From JBFKUL01 sp041635755 (GTDB taxonomy: Bacteria; Pseudomonadota; Gammaproteobacteria; Burkholderiales; SG8-39), in assembly GCA_041635755.1 (NCBI GenBank), contig JBFKUL010000027.1, positions 1-17,421 on the forward strand: a stretch of DNA of 17,421 nucleotides, read 5' to 3'. Under the pieces are notes generated by a model. That model saw only the letters and a program-made list of their open reading frames with translations. It was not told where the DNA came from and ran no database searches. This document shows, in pieces, positions 1 to 7,741 of the stretch. The translations under genes and the position numbers were made by a program. Positions within the stretch are counted from its first letter, which is position 1; each line of letters starts with the position of its first letter.

Positions 1-453
1 GAACATGTCCGCAAAGAGCTTCCTCGCGAACACGCCGTAGCCGGTGGCCTCGAGCTGCTCGCGCACCACGCGCTCGGCAGTATCCGGATCGCCGATGCCG
101 ATGCGGCTGCCGTCGATCAGCACCAGGGCGCCAATACGCTCCGGGGCCTCCATGTAGGCCTGCAGCACGACACGACAGCCCATGCTGTGGCCGATCAGCG
201 TTGCGCCATTCAGGCCGAGCGACTGCACCAGCGCCGCGACATCCGCGCCGTAGCGCTCGATTGAACATTCGCCGGGTTCGCCGGGCGTCTCGCCGTGGCC
301 GCGCAGGTCGCAGGCGACCACGGTATGGTTCCCGGCGAAATGCTCGAGCTGCAGCCGCCAGTCGTTTCGGCTGCAGGCAAAGCCATGAACAAAGACCAGC
401 GGCGCGCCCTGGCCCGCGCGTTGATAACGGATCGGTAGGTTCGGCGCGTTCAA
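1..453 (-). CDS. alpha/beta hydrolase, C-terminus cut by window edge
   Basis: Only the N-terminal 151 codons are present; the frame is open to base 1. The translation has the alpha/beta-hydrolase order: an oxyanion-hole HGF at residues 23-25, a DLRGHG strand-turn at 49-54, and the nucleophile elbow GHSMG at 88-92 with Ser90 as the presumed nucleophile. The catalytic His, and probably the acid, lie beyond the window. There is no signal peptide, so a cytoplasmic enzyme is likely. The chosen start is TTG at 453-451, overlapping the stop of the upstream EF-G-like gene (GATTGA), because the family usually begins just before a NLPIRYQRAG-like strand and no in-frame ATG lies between there and HGF. 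No strong Shine-Dalgarno is seen, so translational coupling to the upstream gene is inferred. Substrate cannot be told; esterase, lactonase and C-C hydrolase all share this fold. Confidence 0.85.
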   Translation of the reverse strand, partial: MNAPNLPIRYQRAGQGAPLVFVHGFACSRNDWRLQLEHFAGNHTVVACDLRGHGETPGEPGECSIERYGADVAALVQSLGLNGATLIGHSMGCRVVLQAYMEAPERIGALVLIDGSRIGIGDPDTAERVVREQLEATGYGVFARKLFADMF

Positions 454-2507
454 TCTTCGGCTGCGGCGGGCTTGTGCTGCGCCACGAGCTTCTGTTGCAG
501 TGGCGCCGGCGCCGGATCGTAGTGGCTGAACTGGTAGGAGTAGGAGCCCTGGCCGGCGGTGAGCGACTTGAGCCGCGAGGGAAAGCTCTCCAGCTCCGAG
601 AGCGGGGCCAGCGCGGAGATCTGGACCGTTCCGATGCGTGGCACGTCCGAGCCCTTGATATGGCCGCGGCGTGCCGAGAGGTCGCCCGCAACGTCGCCCA
701 TGTGGTTCTCGGGCGCGGTGATCTCAACGCTGACGATCGGCTCGAGCACGATCGGACGCGCCTTGGCGAGCGCATCGAGGAATGCCTTGCGGCCGGCGGC
801 GACGAAGGCCACTTCCTTGGAGTCGACCGAATGGCTCTTGCCGTCGTACACCACCACGCGCACGTCCTGGATCGGAAAGCCGGCGACGTAGCCCGTGTCG
901 AGCACGCTGCGCACGCCTTTCTCCACGGCCGGGATGTATTGCGAGGGAATCACGCCGCCCTTTACCTGATCGACGAACTGGAAGCCTGCGCCGCGCGGCA
1001 GCGGCTCGACGCGCAGATAGACTTCGCCGAACTGTCCGGCGCCGCCGGTCTGCTTCTTGTGCCGGTTGTGCCCTTCGGCGTTGCTGACGATGGTCTCGCG
1101 GAACGGAATTGAGGGCGGCTTGGTGTCGAGGTCAAGCTTGTACTGGGACGACATCTTCTCGATCATGGTCGCGAGATGCAGCTCGCCCAGGCCGCGGATG
1201 ACGGTCTCGTTCGCCTGCGCGTTGTGCTCGACGCGAAAACATGGGTCTTCGGCGGTGAGCTTGTGCAGCACGTCGGAGAGCTTCTGCTCGTCGCCGCGCT
1301 TCTTCAACTGCACCGCAAGCCCGAAAATCGACGCCGGCAGATCGAGCGACCGTGCGTGGATGCGCGCGTCCTCGGCCGCGTCATGCAAGATGTGATCGAA
1401 GGCGATGTCGTCGAACTTGGCCACAGCGCAAATGTCGCCAGGCAGCGCCTCGCTCACCTCGGTCTGCGTCTTGCCGCGCAGCATGAACAGGTGCCCCGGC
1501 TTGAACGGTTTCTTGCCCTCGCCGATATAGAGCTGCATGCCCGGCGTGACCCGGCCCTGGTGCACGCGAAACACGGCCAGGCGCCCGAGATACGGATCGA
1601 TCTCGACCTTGAACACGTGCGCGAGGACATGCTTGCCGGGATCCGGAATCGCTTCCACCTCGGTCGGCGCGCCGCCGTTCGATGCGCTGCGCACGTACAC
1701 TGGCGGATTGCCCTCGGTGGGGTTGGGCATGAGCTTGACGATCACCTCGAGCAGCTCTTTCACTCCGGCCCCGGTCTTGGCGGAGGTGAACAGCACCGGA
1801 ATCAAATGCCCCTCGCGCAACGCGCGTTCGAGCGGGTCGTGCAGCTGCTCGGGCTCGATCTCGCCCTGCTCGAGGTAGAGCGCCATCAGCTTCTCGTCGA
1901 CCTCGACCACCTGGTCGACGAGCTCGCGATGTGCCGCCTCGACCGAGGAGAAATCCGATTCGCCGTCGGGGGCGAAGAAGCAGTCGGAAACCCTGGACCG
2001 GTTGGCTGCGGGCAGGTTGAGCGGCAGGCACTCCTTGCCGAAGGTCTGCTGGATGCGCCCCAGAAGCCCCTCGAGGTTGACGTTGTCGGCGTCGATACGG
2101 TTGACCACGATCATGCGGTCGACGCCGCGCTTCTCGGCCCAGTGCATGAAGCGTACCGCAGCGGGTTCGATGCCGTTCTGCGCGTTCAGCACGATGGCCG
2201 CAGTGTCCACGGCGGCGAGCGCAGGCAATGCATGACCGAGGAAATCGGGATATCCCGGCGCATCGAGCATGTGGATGCGCGTCGCCCCATCGGCGTCCTT
2301 CGCCTCGAACGTGGCAACGGCGAGCTTGTGCGAGTGCTGCAGGCTCTTCTCCTGCGGCAGATAGTCGCACACGGTGTTGCCGCGGTCGACGCTGCCGGCG
2401 GATGGAATCGCACCGGCCTGCGCCAGCAGCGCCTCGGCGAGCGAGGTTTTGCCGGCGCCAGATTGGCCGACGAGTGCGATGGTTCGGATGCGAGATAGCT
2501 GTCCCAC
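450..2507 (-). CDS. EF-G-like translational GTPase (FusA2-type paralogue)
   Basis: This cytoplasmic protein of about 685 residues has the full EF-G domain order. Numbering from the GTG start, the P-loop GQSGAGKT is at 14-21, a DYLPQEK switch I segment at about 48-54, G3 DAPGYPDF at 82-89 and G4 NRID at 136-139. The C-terminal half keeps domain IV (KQTGGAGQFGEV, then a HSVDSKEVAF tip) and domain V (MGDVAGDLSARRGHIKG). Canonical EF-G has DTPGHVDF, NKMD and a conserved RGITI switch; the Tyr in place of the catalytic His and the altered switch are typical of the EF-G-like/EF-G2 family, whose cellular role is not settled. It is therefore probably not the main elongation factor. An in-frame ATG at 2525 would add six residues, but an AGGAGG lies inside those codons, six bases before GTG 2507, which favours the GTG. 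A promoter precedes the gene, and the hydrolase follows with overlap. Confidence 0.93.
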   Translation of the reverse strand: MGQLSRIRTIALVGQSGAGKTSLAEALLAQAGAIPSAGSVDRGNTVCDYLPQEKSLQHSHKLAVATFEAKDADGATRIHMLDAPGYPDFLGHALPALAAVDTAAIVLNAQNGIEPAAVRFMHWAEKRGVDRMIVVNRIDADNVNLEGLLGRIQQTFGKECLPLNLPAANRSRVSDCFFAPDGESDFSSVEAAHRELVDQVVEVDEKLMALYLEQGEIEPEQLHDPLERALREGHLIPVLFTSAKTGAGVKELLEVIVKLMPNPTEGNPPVYVRSASNGGAPTEVEAIPDPGKHVLAHVFKVEIDPYLGRLAVFRVHQGRVTPGMQLYIGEGKKPFKPGHLFMLRGKTQTEVSEALPGDICAVAKFDDIAFDHILHDAAEDARIHARSLDLPASIFGLAVQLKKRGDEQKLSDVLHKLTAEDPCFRVEHNAQANETVIRGLGELHLATMIEKMSSQYKLDLDTKPPSIPFRETIVSNAEGHNRHKKQTGGAGQFGEVYLRVEPLPRGAGFQFVDQVKGGVIPSQYIPAVEKGVRSVLDTGYVAGFPIQDVRVVVYDGKSHSVDSKEVAFVAAGRKAFLDALAKARPIVLEPIVSVEITAPENHMGDVAGDLSARRGHIKGSDVPRIGTVQISALAPLSELESFPSRLKSLTAGQGSYSYQFSHYDPAPAPLQQKLVAQHKPAAAED

Positions 2508-2513
2508 GGCTTG

Positions 2514-2519
2514 CCTCCT
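2514..2519 (-). promoter_or_regulatory. Shine-Dalgarno AGGAGG deciding the EF-G-like start
   Basis: A perfect AGGAGG on the minus strand is followed by six bases and then GTG (2507-2505). It sits downstream of the ATG at 2525, inside codons 3-4 of the longer reading, so it can only serve the GTG. No comparable Shine-Dalgarno precedes the ATG. Confidence 0.75.
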
Positions 2520-2598
2520 CGACATGGCGGGTGGAACCAGGCCGGTTGCGTGCGGAACCTGATCTCCGCCGGTCCTGTGCGCGGGCCCCCTTGGTGGA

Positions 2599-2627
2599 GT
2601 TATAACAGCATCGGCGACGATTGGAAA
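2599..2627 (-). promoter_or_regulatory. sigma70-like promoter for the EF-G-like gene
   Basis: On the minus strand TTTCCA (2627-2622; 4 of 6 to TTGACA) and TATAAC (2604-2599; 5 of 6 to TATAAT) are separated by exactly 17 bases. Initiation near 2592 would give a leader of about 85 bases to GTG 2507. The -35 element shares bases with the T-run of the amidase terminator. Confidence 0.6.
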
Positions 2628-2651
2628 AGCCTGCGTAGCCCCTAGCGCAGG
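2625..2651 (-). terminator. probable intrinsic terminator of the amidase gene
   Basis: On the minus strand CCTGCGCTAG, a GGG loop and CTACGCAGG form a 9-bp stem with one bulged base, followed by C and TTTT. The amidase stop codon TAG lies inside the left arm. The T-run is short (four), so termination may be partial. Confidence 0.55.
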
Positions 2652-4150
2652 GGCGGTGGCGTCGGCCCAAGCGCCTGCTCGATGGCCAGCCCGAGCGCGA
2701 TCAGGCGGCGATCGCTTCCCTCCGGCCCGTCGATCTCGAGCCCAACGGGCAGCCCGCTTGCTGCAAGCCCGGCGGGCACGCTGAGCCCCGGTATTCCGGC
2801 ATTGCTGCCCGGGTCGGTGTTCTGGATGAACAGGCCGAACGTTTCGACGCTGCTGGCCGCCGCCCCCTGTGCGATCGCCACGCGTGGCGTCGTTGGAAAT
2901 ACCAGTGCTTCAATGCGGTACTGTATGAAGGTCTCGGCGTAGTGCCGACGGAGCGCCGGGCGATGCACGGCGATCGCCGCATCGTAGATCGGCCTGGCGT
3001 CGACCAGGCCGTTCGGGCCGGGAAGCTTGCGCGGCACCACCAGCGCTTCGTAGGTGCCCTTGACGTCCTTGCTGGCAATGGCCGCGGCAACCTGCTCGAC
3101 GCTCACCCCAGTGCGATAGCGCTTCAGGTACGCCGCCAGATCGTCATACGCCTCGTAAAGCGCCACGGGAAAGCTCACCGCGTCATTCAGCGCCTTGAGC
3201 CTCGGCATGTCGACTTCGACGATCTCGACGCCCGCGGTGCGCAGGCGCGCCAGCGCACGCTCCATCACCGCACGCGTGTCTTCGTCCAGGTTGGCGAAGA
3301 AGTACGCTCGGTACACGCCCAGGCGCACGCCGACGAGCGAGGCGGGCTCGGGCGGCTTGCCGTCGCTGATTACGGCGTCCATCAGTGCCACGTCGGACAC
3401 CGTGCGCGCTATCGGCCCGACGGTGTCGCGCGTGTGCGAGATCGGCGTGACGCCGGCACCCGGATAGCGGCCAATGGTCGGCCGCAGGCCCGCGCTGCCG
3501 GTCAGCGCAGCCGGAATGCGCACCGAGCCGCCGGTGTCGCTGCCGAGACCCGCCGGAGCGAGGCGCGCGCCGACCGCGGCGCCGGTGCCACTCGAGCTGC
3601 CGCCGGCGAAGCGGCTGCGGTCGTACGGATTGCGTACGCCAATTCCGGCGCCGCCGTGGAAGGCCTCGTTGTAACCGGAGATGCCGAAAGCAAGCTCGTG
3701 CATATTGGTCTTGCCGAGCACGATCGCTCCGGCGCCGACCAGTCTTTGCACTACCGGGGCATGCTCCGGAGGATGAAAGCCGCTCAGCGCCGGCGTACCG
3801 GCGGTGTTCGGCATGCCGGCGACATGGATGTTGTCCTTTACGACGATCGGCACGCCATGCAGCGCACCGCGCAGGCGGTCCGCGGCGCGCGCCTCATCGG
3901 CCTGGCGCGCCGCATCGAGTGCCCCCGAGCGGTCGAGCGTGATAAACGCGTTCAGCGCTGCATTCGCCTCGGCGCGCCTGAGATACGCGTCGGTAAGCTC
4001 GACGCTCGAGACGCGCCCTGCACGCACCAGCCAGGCTGCATCGACCAGCGTGAGCTCGGTGAGGTCCGCGGGACGCTCGGGGCCCACGGCACAACCGGCT
4101 GCAAGGAGGGCGGCGACGACGGCGCCTGAGGTGCGCATAGCAAGATTCAT
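2642..4150 (-). CDS. amidase signature family hydrolase, predicted lipoprotein
   Basis: The product is 502 residues. The amidase signature Ser-cisSer-Lys triad is complete: Lys105 in VVKDNI, cis-Ser185 in GGSSSGTG and nucleophile Ser209 in SDTGGSVRIPA, with the family's usual 24-residue spacing between the two serines. The N-terminus has an arginine, a hydrophobic stretch and a lipobox LAAGC with Cys20, predicting a lipid-anchored protein facing the periplasm, so it is not the cytoplasmic GatA subunit. It would hydrolyse a small amide or aryl-amide; the substrate is not evident. The ATG at 4150 has a GGAG six bases upstream, which supports this start over the internal ATG at codon 5. It lies 140 bases after the DUF2721 gene, so it may have its own promoter, and it is closed by a probable terminator. 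Confidence 0.93.
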   Translation of the reverse strand: MNLAMRTSGAVVAALLAAGCAVGPERPADLTELTLVDAAWLVRAGRVSSVELTDAYLRRAEANAALNAFITLDRSGALDAARQADEARAADRLRGALHGVPIVVKDNIHVAGMPNTAGTPALSGFHPPEHAPVVQRLVGAGAIVLGKTNMHELAFGISGYNEAFHGGAGIGVRNPYDRSRFAGGSSSGTGAAVGARLAPAGLGSDTGGSVRIPAALTGSAGLRPTIGRYPGAGVTPISHTRDTVGPIARTVSDVALMDAVISDGKPPEPASLVGVRLGVYRAYFFANLDEDTRAVMERALARLRTAGVEIVEVDMPRLKALNDAVSFPVALYEAYDDLAAYLKRYRTGVSVEQVAAAIASKDVKGTYEALVVPRKLPGPNGLVDARPIYDAAIAVHRPALRRHYAETFIQYRIEALVFPTTPRVAIAQGAAASSVETFGLFIQNTDPGSNAGIPGLSVPAGLAASGLPVGLEIDGPEGSDRRLIALGLAIEQALGPTPPPLR

Positions 4151-4166
4151 AATGGACTCCGAGAGG

Positions 4167-4201
4167 GCGCCTCAATGCATTGTAAGCCCGTGCCCAGGCG
4201 C
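4167..4201. repeat. palindrome cluster upstream of the amidase gene
   Basis: A perfect 10-bp palindrome CAATGCATTG (4173-4182) lies 22 bases upstream of the amidase ATG. It is bracketed by an inverted pair, GCGCCT (4167-4172) and AGGCGC (4196-4201). On the minus strand it overlaps TACAAT (4184-4179), a possible -10 without a convincing -35. A repressor operator is one reading. The remainder of the 4151-4290 spacer shows nothing else recognisable. Confidence 0.3.
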
Positions 4202-4290
4202 GCAGGGCGGCTTCGGTGCGCACGTTCTCGAGATCCGCGCACGTCCGGGCGCGCGACGGGGTCCGAGCGCTTGACGGAGCGATCCGCCGC

Positions 4291-4725
4291 TCAGGGATGC
4301 TTCGAGCGTGGTGTGGTCACCGCGTAGAACAATTCGCGCAGGAACAGGAGCAGCGAAGCGATCAGCGCGATCATCGCAAGCACGAACATCGCCGCCACCA
4401 TGCGCGTCAGGTCCACCGCGACGAACGCGCCGAGGAAGGCTCCGGCGATCAGCAGGCAGACGAACAGCCCGCAGGCCACGGCACACAGGATTGAAAGATA
4501 AACCAAGCGGATGCGCCGCCTGACCCGCTCGATCTCGTCCAGCAACGCTTCGCCGCCGGAACCCCCTTGCAGCCGGTCTTCGAGCACGCGGCGACGGTCT
4601 ACTGCGCGGCCAAGGCGGATATTGAGGGCCGCGAGAATGGTGCCGACCGCAGTCAGCAGGAACACCGGCGCGACCGCAAGCTGGATGACGCGCGTGATCT
4701 CGGGGATATGCGCTTCGACCGTCAT
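4291..4725 (-). CDS. DUF2721 family integral membrane protein
   Basis: This 144-residue protein has one hydrophobic helix at about 13-34 (IQLAVAPVFLLTAVGTILAA), a charged Arg-rich cytoplasmic-type loop (RAVDRRR, then an EIERVRRRIR helix), and two further helices at about 73-104 and 107-129. The IQLAVAPVFLLTAVG opening followed by a basic loop is characteristic of DUF2721, a family with no assigned function. The start ATG lies eight bases after the stop of the DUF4340 gene and has no strong Shine-Dalgarno, so it is probably the last cistron of the Gld-like ABC operon and translated by coupling. Whether it is a working part of that transporter or only a passenger cannot be told. Confidence 0.85.
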   Translation of the reverse strand: MTVEAHIPEITRVIQLAVAPVFLLTAVGTILAALNIRLGRAVDRRRVLEDRLQGGSGGEALLDEIERVRRRIRLVYLSILCAVACGLFVCLLIAGAFLGAFVAVDLTRMVAAMFVLAMIALIASLLLFLRELFYAVTTPRSKHP

Positions 4726-4733
4726 GTGCGCCG

Positions 4734-5855
4734 CTACGGTCTCTTGCGCTCCAGCATCTCGGCGCGCGGCCTCAAAATATCCTCGAGCGTCGACGACGGG
4801 ACCAGTAGCAGGTGGTCGGCGAGCGCCCTGTCGCGCGCCAAACGCTCCTCGATGCGCTTCAGTCGCTCGGCGAATTCCTGGTCGCGGCGCGCCTTGTCCT
4901 CGGCGCTTTCGTTCTTTTCGGCGGCCCGCTCCTTGGTCGGCGCGCCCTCTACCGTCAGGCGCACGTAGTAGTTGTCTCCCACTTTTTTGCCGACACGCAG
5001 CTTGTACGCGAGCCCGTCAAAAGTCGTGGCAGTCACAAGCGTCGGTTTGTCGAGGCCGGCCTCGGCGGGCTTGACCTCCGCCGACGCGATGTCGGCGAGC
5101 GATCCCTGGCCCATCATGTAAGAAGCCGCGTTGGCGCGTGTCACCTCGAGCTTCTCCCCGGGCCTGGCGCCGATCAGCTTCCACTCCGCGTTGTCGCCCG
5201 GGCGCTCGATCCTCCAGCCATTGCCGTCGGCAAAGCGCACCTCGAGCGTCTTCACCTTCTCCGCCGCGTATCCGGACTTGTCGAGCCAGAGCGCACTTTT
5301 GGCACTGGCCTGCTCGAGCGGATCGGCGATCACGAACGCGGTCGCCGGGCTCTGCGCAAGCATGACGAAGCGGCCGTCCCCCCGGGCGGTGCGGGGATTC
5401 TCCGGCTCGCGCTTGAAATGTTTCTTGCCGACAATCAGGCGAGCGAGCGGCTTGCCGTCCGCGTTCTGGAACTCGAGCAGCGTGCCGGCACCTTCCTTGC
5501 CGGGTTCATTCAATGCCAGGCGCGCTCGATCGGCCTCGCCCAGCGGCTCGCTCTGGCCGATCTTCAGTTCGATCGCCTTGAGTACGAAGTCGCGCACTTT
5601 GGCGAAGTCGGCCGGAAAGCCGTCGCGCTCGCGGAGCCTCCAGCGACCGTCCTTGAGCGTGAGGGTCAACGTCGCACCGGGCTCGACGATGCGGATCGCG
5701 GCCACTTCGGCCGCTTGCAGATCTTTGAGCAGCGGCTGGCCGAGCGTGTCGACGTTCGAGGCCTGCTGCGCGCGCTGCTGCTGATGGATCAGCAGCGCAC
5801 CGCCGCCCAGCACGGCTAGCAAGACGACGAGGATCGCGGCAATGCGTGCGTTCAT
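4734..5855 (-). CDS. DUF4340 domain protein of Gld-like ABC operon
   Basis: The product is 373 residues. An N-terminal hydrophobic helix at about 4-24 (RIAAILVVLLAVLGGGALLI) anchors a large extracytoplasmic beta-rich region containing TLTLKDGRWRLRERDGFPAD and GNGWRIERPGDNAEWKL, the repeated strand pattern of DUF4340. The C-terminal 80 residues are very charged and helical (ERAAEKNESAEDKARRDQEF). The frame is open 165 bases further upstream, but that part overlaps the GldG-like gene and reads as Arg/Ser/Cys-rich shadow sequence; ATG 5855 begins a proper anchor. DUF4340 genes commonly follow gldG-like genes, which supports a role in the same membrane complex; a biochemical role is unknown. A six-codon reading frame (5872-5852) links it by ATGA overlaps on both sides to the preceding gene. 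Confidence 0.85.
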   Translation of the reverse strand: MNARIAAILVVLLAVLGGGALLIHQQQRAQQASNVDTLGQPLLKDLQAAEVAAIRIVEPGATLTLTLKDGRWRLRERDGFPADFAKVRDFVLKAIELKIGQSEPLGEADRARLALNEPGKEGAGTLLEFQNADGKPLARLIVGKKHFKREPENPRTARGDGRFVMLAQSPATAFVIADPLEQASAKSALWLDKSGYAAEKVKTLEVRFADGNGWRIERPGDNAEWKLIGARPGEKLEVTRANAASYMMGQGSLADIASAEVKPAEAGLDKPTLVTATTFDGLAYKLRVGKKVGDNYYVRLTVEGAPTKERAAEKNESAEDKARRDQEFAERLKRIEERLARDRALADHLLLVPSSTLEDILRPRAEMLERKRP

Positions 5856-5868
5856 GGTCCACGCCCGC

Positions 5869-7737
5869 TCATCGCAGCGCGGCACGGCGCGCACGCGCGC
5901 GCCGTGCGAGCGCCACGAGCAGACCCGCAAGCGCGACCAGTAGCGGCATGAGCGCGATATTGCCCACCTTGGTCCAGAACACGAGCGCCTCGGCGTCCTG
6001 CCGCAGCGTGCGCCGTACATCCTTCAGCGCGATGCGCGTCTCGGCCATTTTCTTGCGGAAGCTTTCGAGCTCGCCCTGCTGCTCGGGGGTAAGGATCTGC
6101 GAAGCGCCGCCACTGCCGGTCCGGGACTTCTGCAACGACTGCAGTTTCTCGGTGGTGCGCTGGATTTCCTCCTCCAGCGCGCGGATCTTGCCGAAGTATT
6201 TCTTCTGCGCCTCGGCTTCGAGCTCGCGTACCACGGTGAGCGGCCTGAACGCGGTGGCGCGGCTGCGCAGCGAGATCAGGTCGTCGCCGGAGGCGAACTG
6301 CTCGACCATGCCGAGTGCAAACGCGAGGTTGCCGTTCGACGGCACGATGATCTTGCGGCCAAACACCTCCTGTACGTCGACCGCGGCGCCATCGGCGAGC
6401 ATATCGACGTCGGCCACCAGGATGACCGCGTTGTCCTTGGCCGACTGCATCAGCCCGGCCGGCGCGGCAGGCGGCGGCTTGTCCTTCGCGCCTGGCGGGG
6501 CGGGCGGGCCCTCGGGGAACGCGCTGTTGAACCTGCCCGCGAGGCGCAGCGCCAGCGGGTAGGCCTTTCCCTCCGGCAGAAAGCCCTTCGTTGCGGCATC
6601 GCCCGACGCGGTCGCCTGAGCGTTGTCGACCAGCATCGAGTTGGTCGAGCTGCGCACCAGCTCAGTGACGCGCAAGCCCTCCGCGGGCTTGACCTCGAAC
6701 GCGCCGCCGAAGGCGTAGAGCAGCGTCTCGATGTTTCCCGTCACCACGTCGTCGCGGCTGAACGCGGTGCGATTGAGCGTGAGCACGGTGGGCGTGTAGC
6801 GTTGGCCTCCGCCCGAGGCGAAGACCACGTCGGCGATCACCTTGCCCGGATTCATCTCGATTCCCCATGCCTTGAACAGGCGCGGCAGGGTCGAGCTCGT
6901 GACTTGCGGCGGCACCCCTGGCGGCACCGGTTGCTGATCGAAGTAGGCGTAAGGGTCGACGAAGGCGATCAGCTTGCCTCCGCGCAGCACAAACTGATCG
7001 AGGGCGTACTCGGTCTGCGGCTGGATGTCGCGCGGGTGGATCAGCAGGAGCACCTGGATGTCCTTGTCGATCTCGGTGGCGGTCATGTTGATCTCGAGCA
7101 CCTCGAACCCGCGCTTGAGCTCGTTGGCGAGCACCCAGGGATCGGAGCTCTGACGCGTGAAGGGGTTGAGCTTTTCCCCCATCACCGGCATGCCGCTCAT
7201 CAGACCGATCTTCGGACGCTCGGGCGATCCGACGCGCGCGATGGCCCGCACCAGGTCGTACTCGATCAGGCGTTCGCGCTGGGGCGAAATCGAAGCGATC
7301 GCTTCCTTGCGATCGAGCCGGCTCACGGCGACGCCGAGGTAGAACGATTCCCCGGAGGCCAGCTGCTGCGGCTCGATACCGTCGAGCTGCGCCGCGTCCT
7401 CCTCCTCCGAGTCGGGCTTCGGGTTGTATTTCTCGATCACCAGGTTCGGGCCGGCCGCCGCCTTGAACTCGCTCACCAGGTCCTCGACGCGCTTGGCAAA
7501 GCCTCGCAGCGGCACCGGCACCGCCTCGCCCTGCGAGACGTACAGCCGCATCTTCACCGGCGCAGACAGCGCCTTGAGGATCTTGCGGGTGCCTTCCGAG
7601 AGCGTGTAGAGATTGCCCTCGGTCAGATCGGCGCGCACCGCGGCGGTCGAGGCGAGGAAGTTGAATCCCACCAGCGCGAGCAGCAGGGCCACCAGGCCGA
7701 CGGCGGAATAGATCAGCGATTCGTGCTTTTTCTTCAT
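5869..7737 (-). CDS. GldG-like ABC transporter auxiliary protein
   Basis: The product is 622 residues, with an N-terminal transmembrane helix at about 8-28, a long extracytoplasmic region, a coiled-coil stretch at roughly 500-585 (EEEIQRTTEKLQSLQK) and a C-terminal helix at about 592-610 followed by an Arg-rich tail. The opening after the anchor (VRADLTEGNLYTLSEGTRKI) and the central LLLIHPRDIQPQTEYALDQF and GGKLIAFVDPYA segments match the GldG / ABC_transp_aux family, in which a Rossmann-like domain sits outside the membrane. In Bacteroidetes GldG works with GldA and GldF in gliding; here it follows an ATPase and a permease, so it probably forms the same type of complex with an unknown substrate. 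The ATG at 7737 is preceded by AGGA inside the end of the permease gene, four bases after its stop. Confidence 0.9.
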   Translation of the reverse strand: MKKKHESLIYSAVGLVALLLALVGFNFLASTAAVRADLTEGNLYTLSEGTRKILKALSAPVKMRLYVSQGEAVPVPLRGFAKRVEDLVSEFKAAAGPNLVIEKYNPKPDSEEEDAAQLDGIEPQQLASGESFYLGVAVSRLDRKEAIASISPQRERLIEYDLVRAIARVGSPERPKIGLMSGMPVMGEKLNPFTRQSSDPWVLANELKRGFEVLEINMTATEIDKDIQVLLLIHPRDIQPQTEYALDQFVLRGGKLIAFVDPYAYFDQQPVPPGVPPQVTSSTLPRLFKAWGIEMNPGKVIADVVFASGGGQRYTPTVLTLNRTAFSRDDVVTGNIETLLYAFGGAFEVKPAEGLRVTELVRSSTNSMLVDNAQATASGDAATKGFLPEGKAYPLALRLAGRFNSAFPEGPPAPPGAKDKPPPAAPAGLMQSAKDNAVILVADVDMLADGAAVDVQEVFGRKIIVPSNGNLAFALGMVEQFASGDDLISLRSRATAFRPLTVVRELEAEAQKKYFGKIRALEEEIQRTTEKLQSLQKSRTGSGGASQILTPEQQGELESFRKKMAETRIALKDVRRTLRQDAEALVFWTKVGNIALMPLLVALAGLLVALARRARARRAALR

Positions 7738-7741
7738 GACC

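Noticed and set aside
1176..2498. 440-codon plus-strand frame opposite the EF-G-like gene
   Set aside because: Compositional shadow of a real gene with all EF-G motifs; no recognisable domain and no Shine-Dalgarno context.
2942..4129. 395-codon plus-strand frame opposite the amidase
   Set aside because: Arg/Ala/His-rich antisense shadow of a gene with a complete catalytic triad.
4179..4207. Amidase promoter with TACAAT as -10
   Set aside because: The hexamer 17 bases upstream (CCCTGC on the minus strand) does not resemble a -35, so only the palindrome is reported.
5856..6020. 55-codon N-terminal extension of the DUF4340 protein
   Set aside because: It overlaps the GldG-like gene and is Arg/Ser/Cys-rich; the anchor helix begins properly at ATG 5855.
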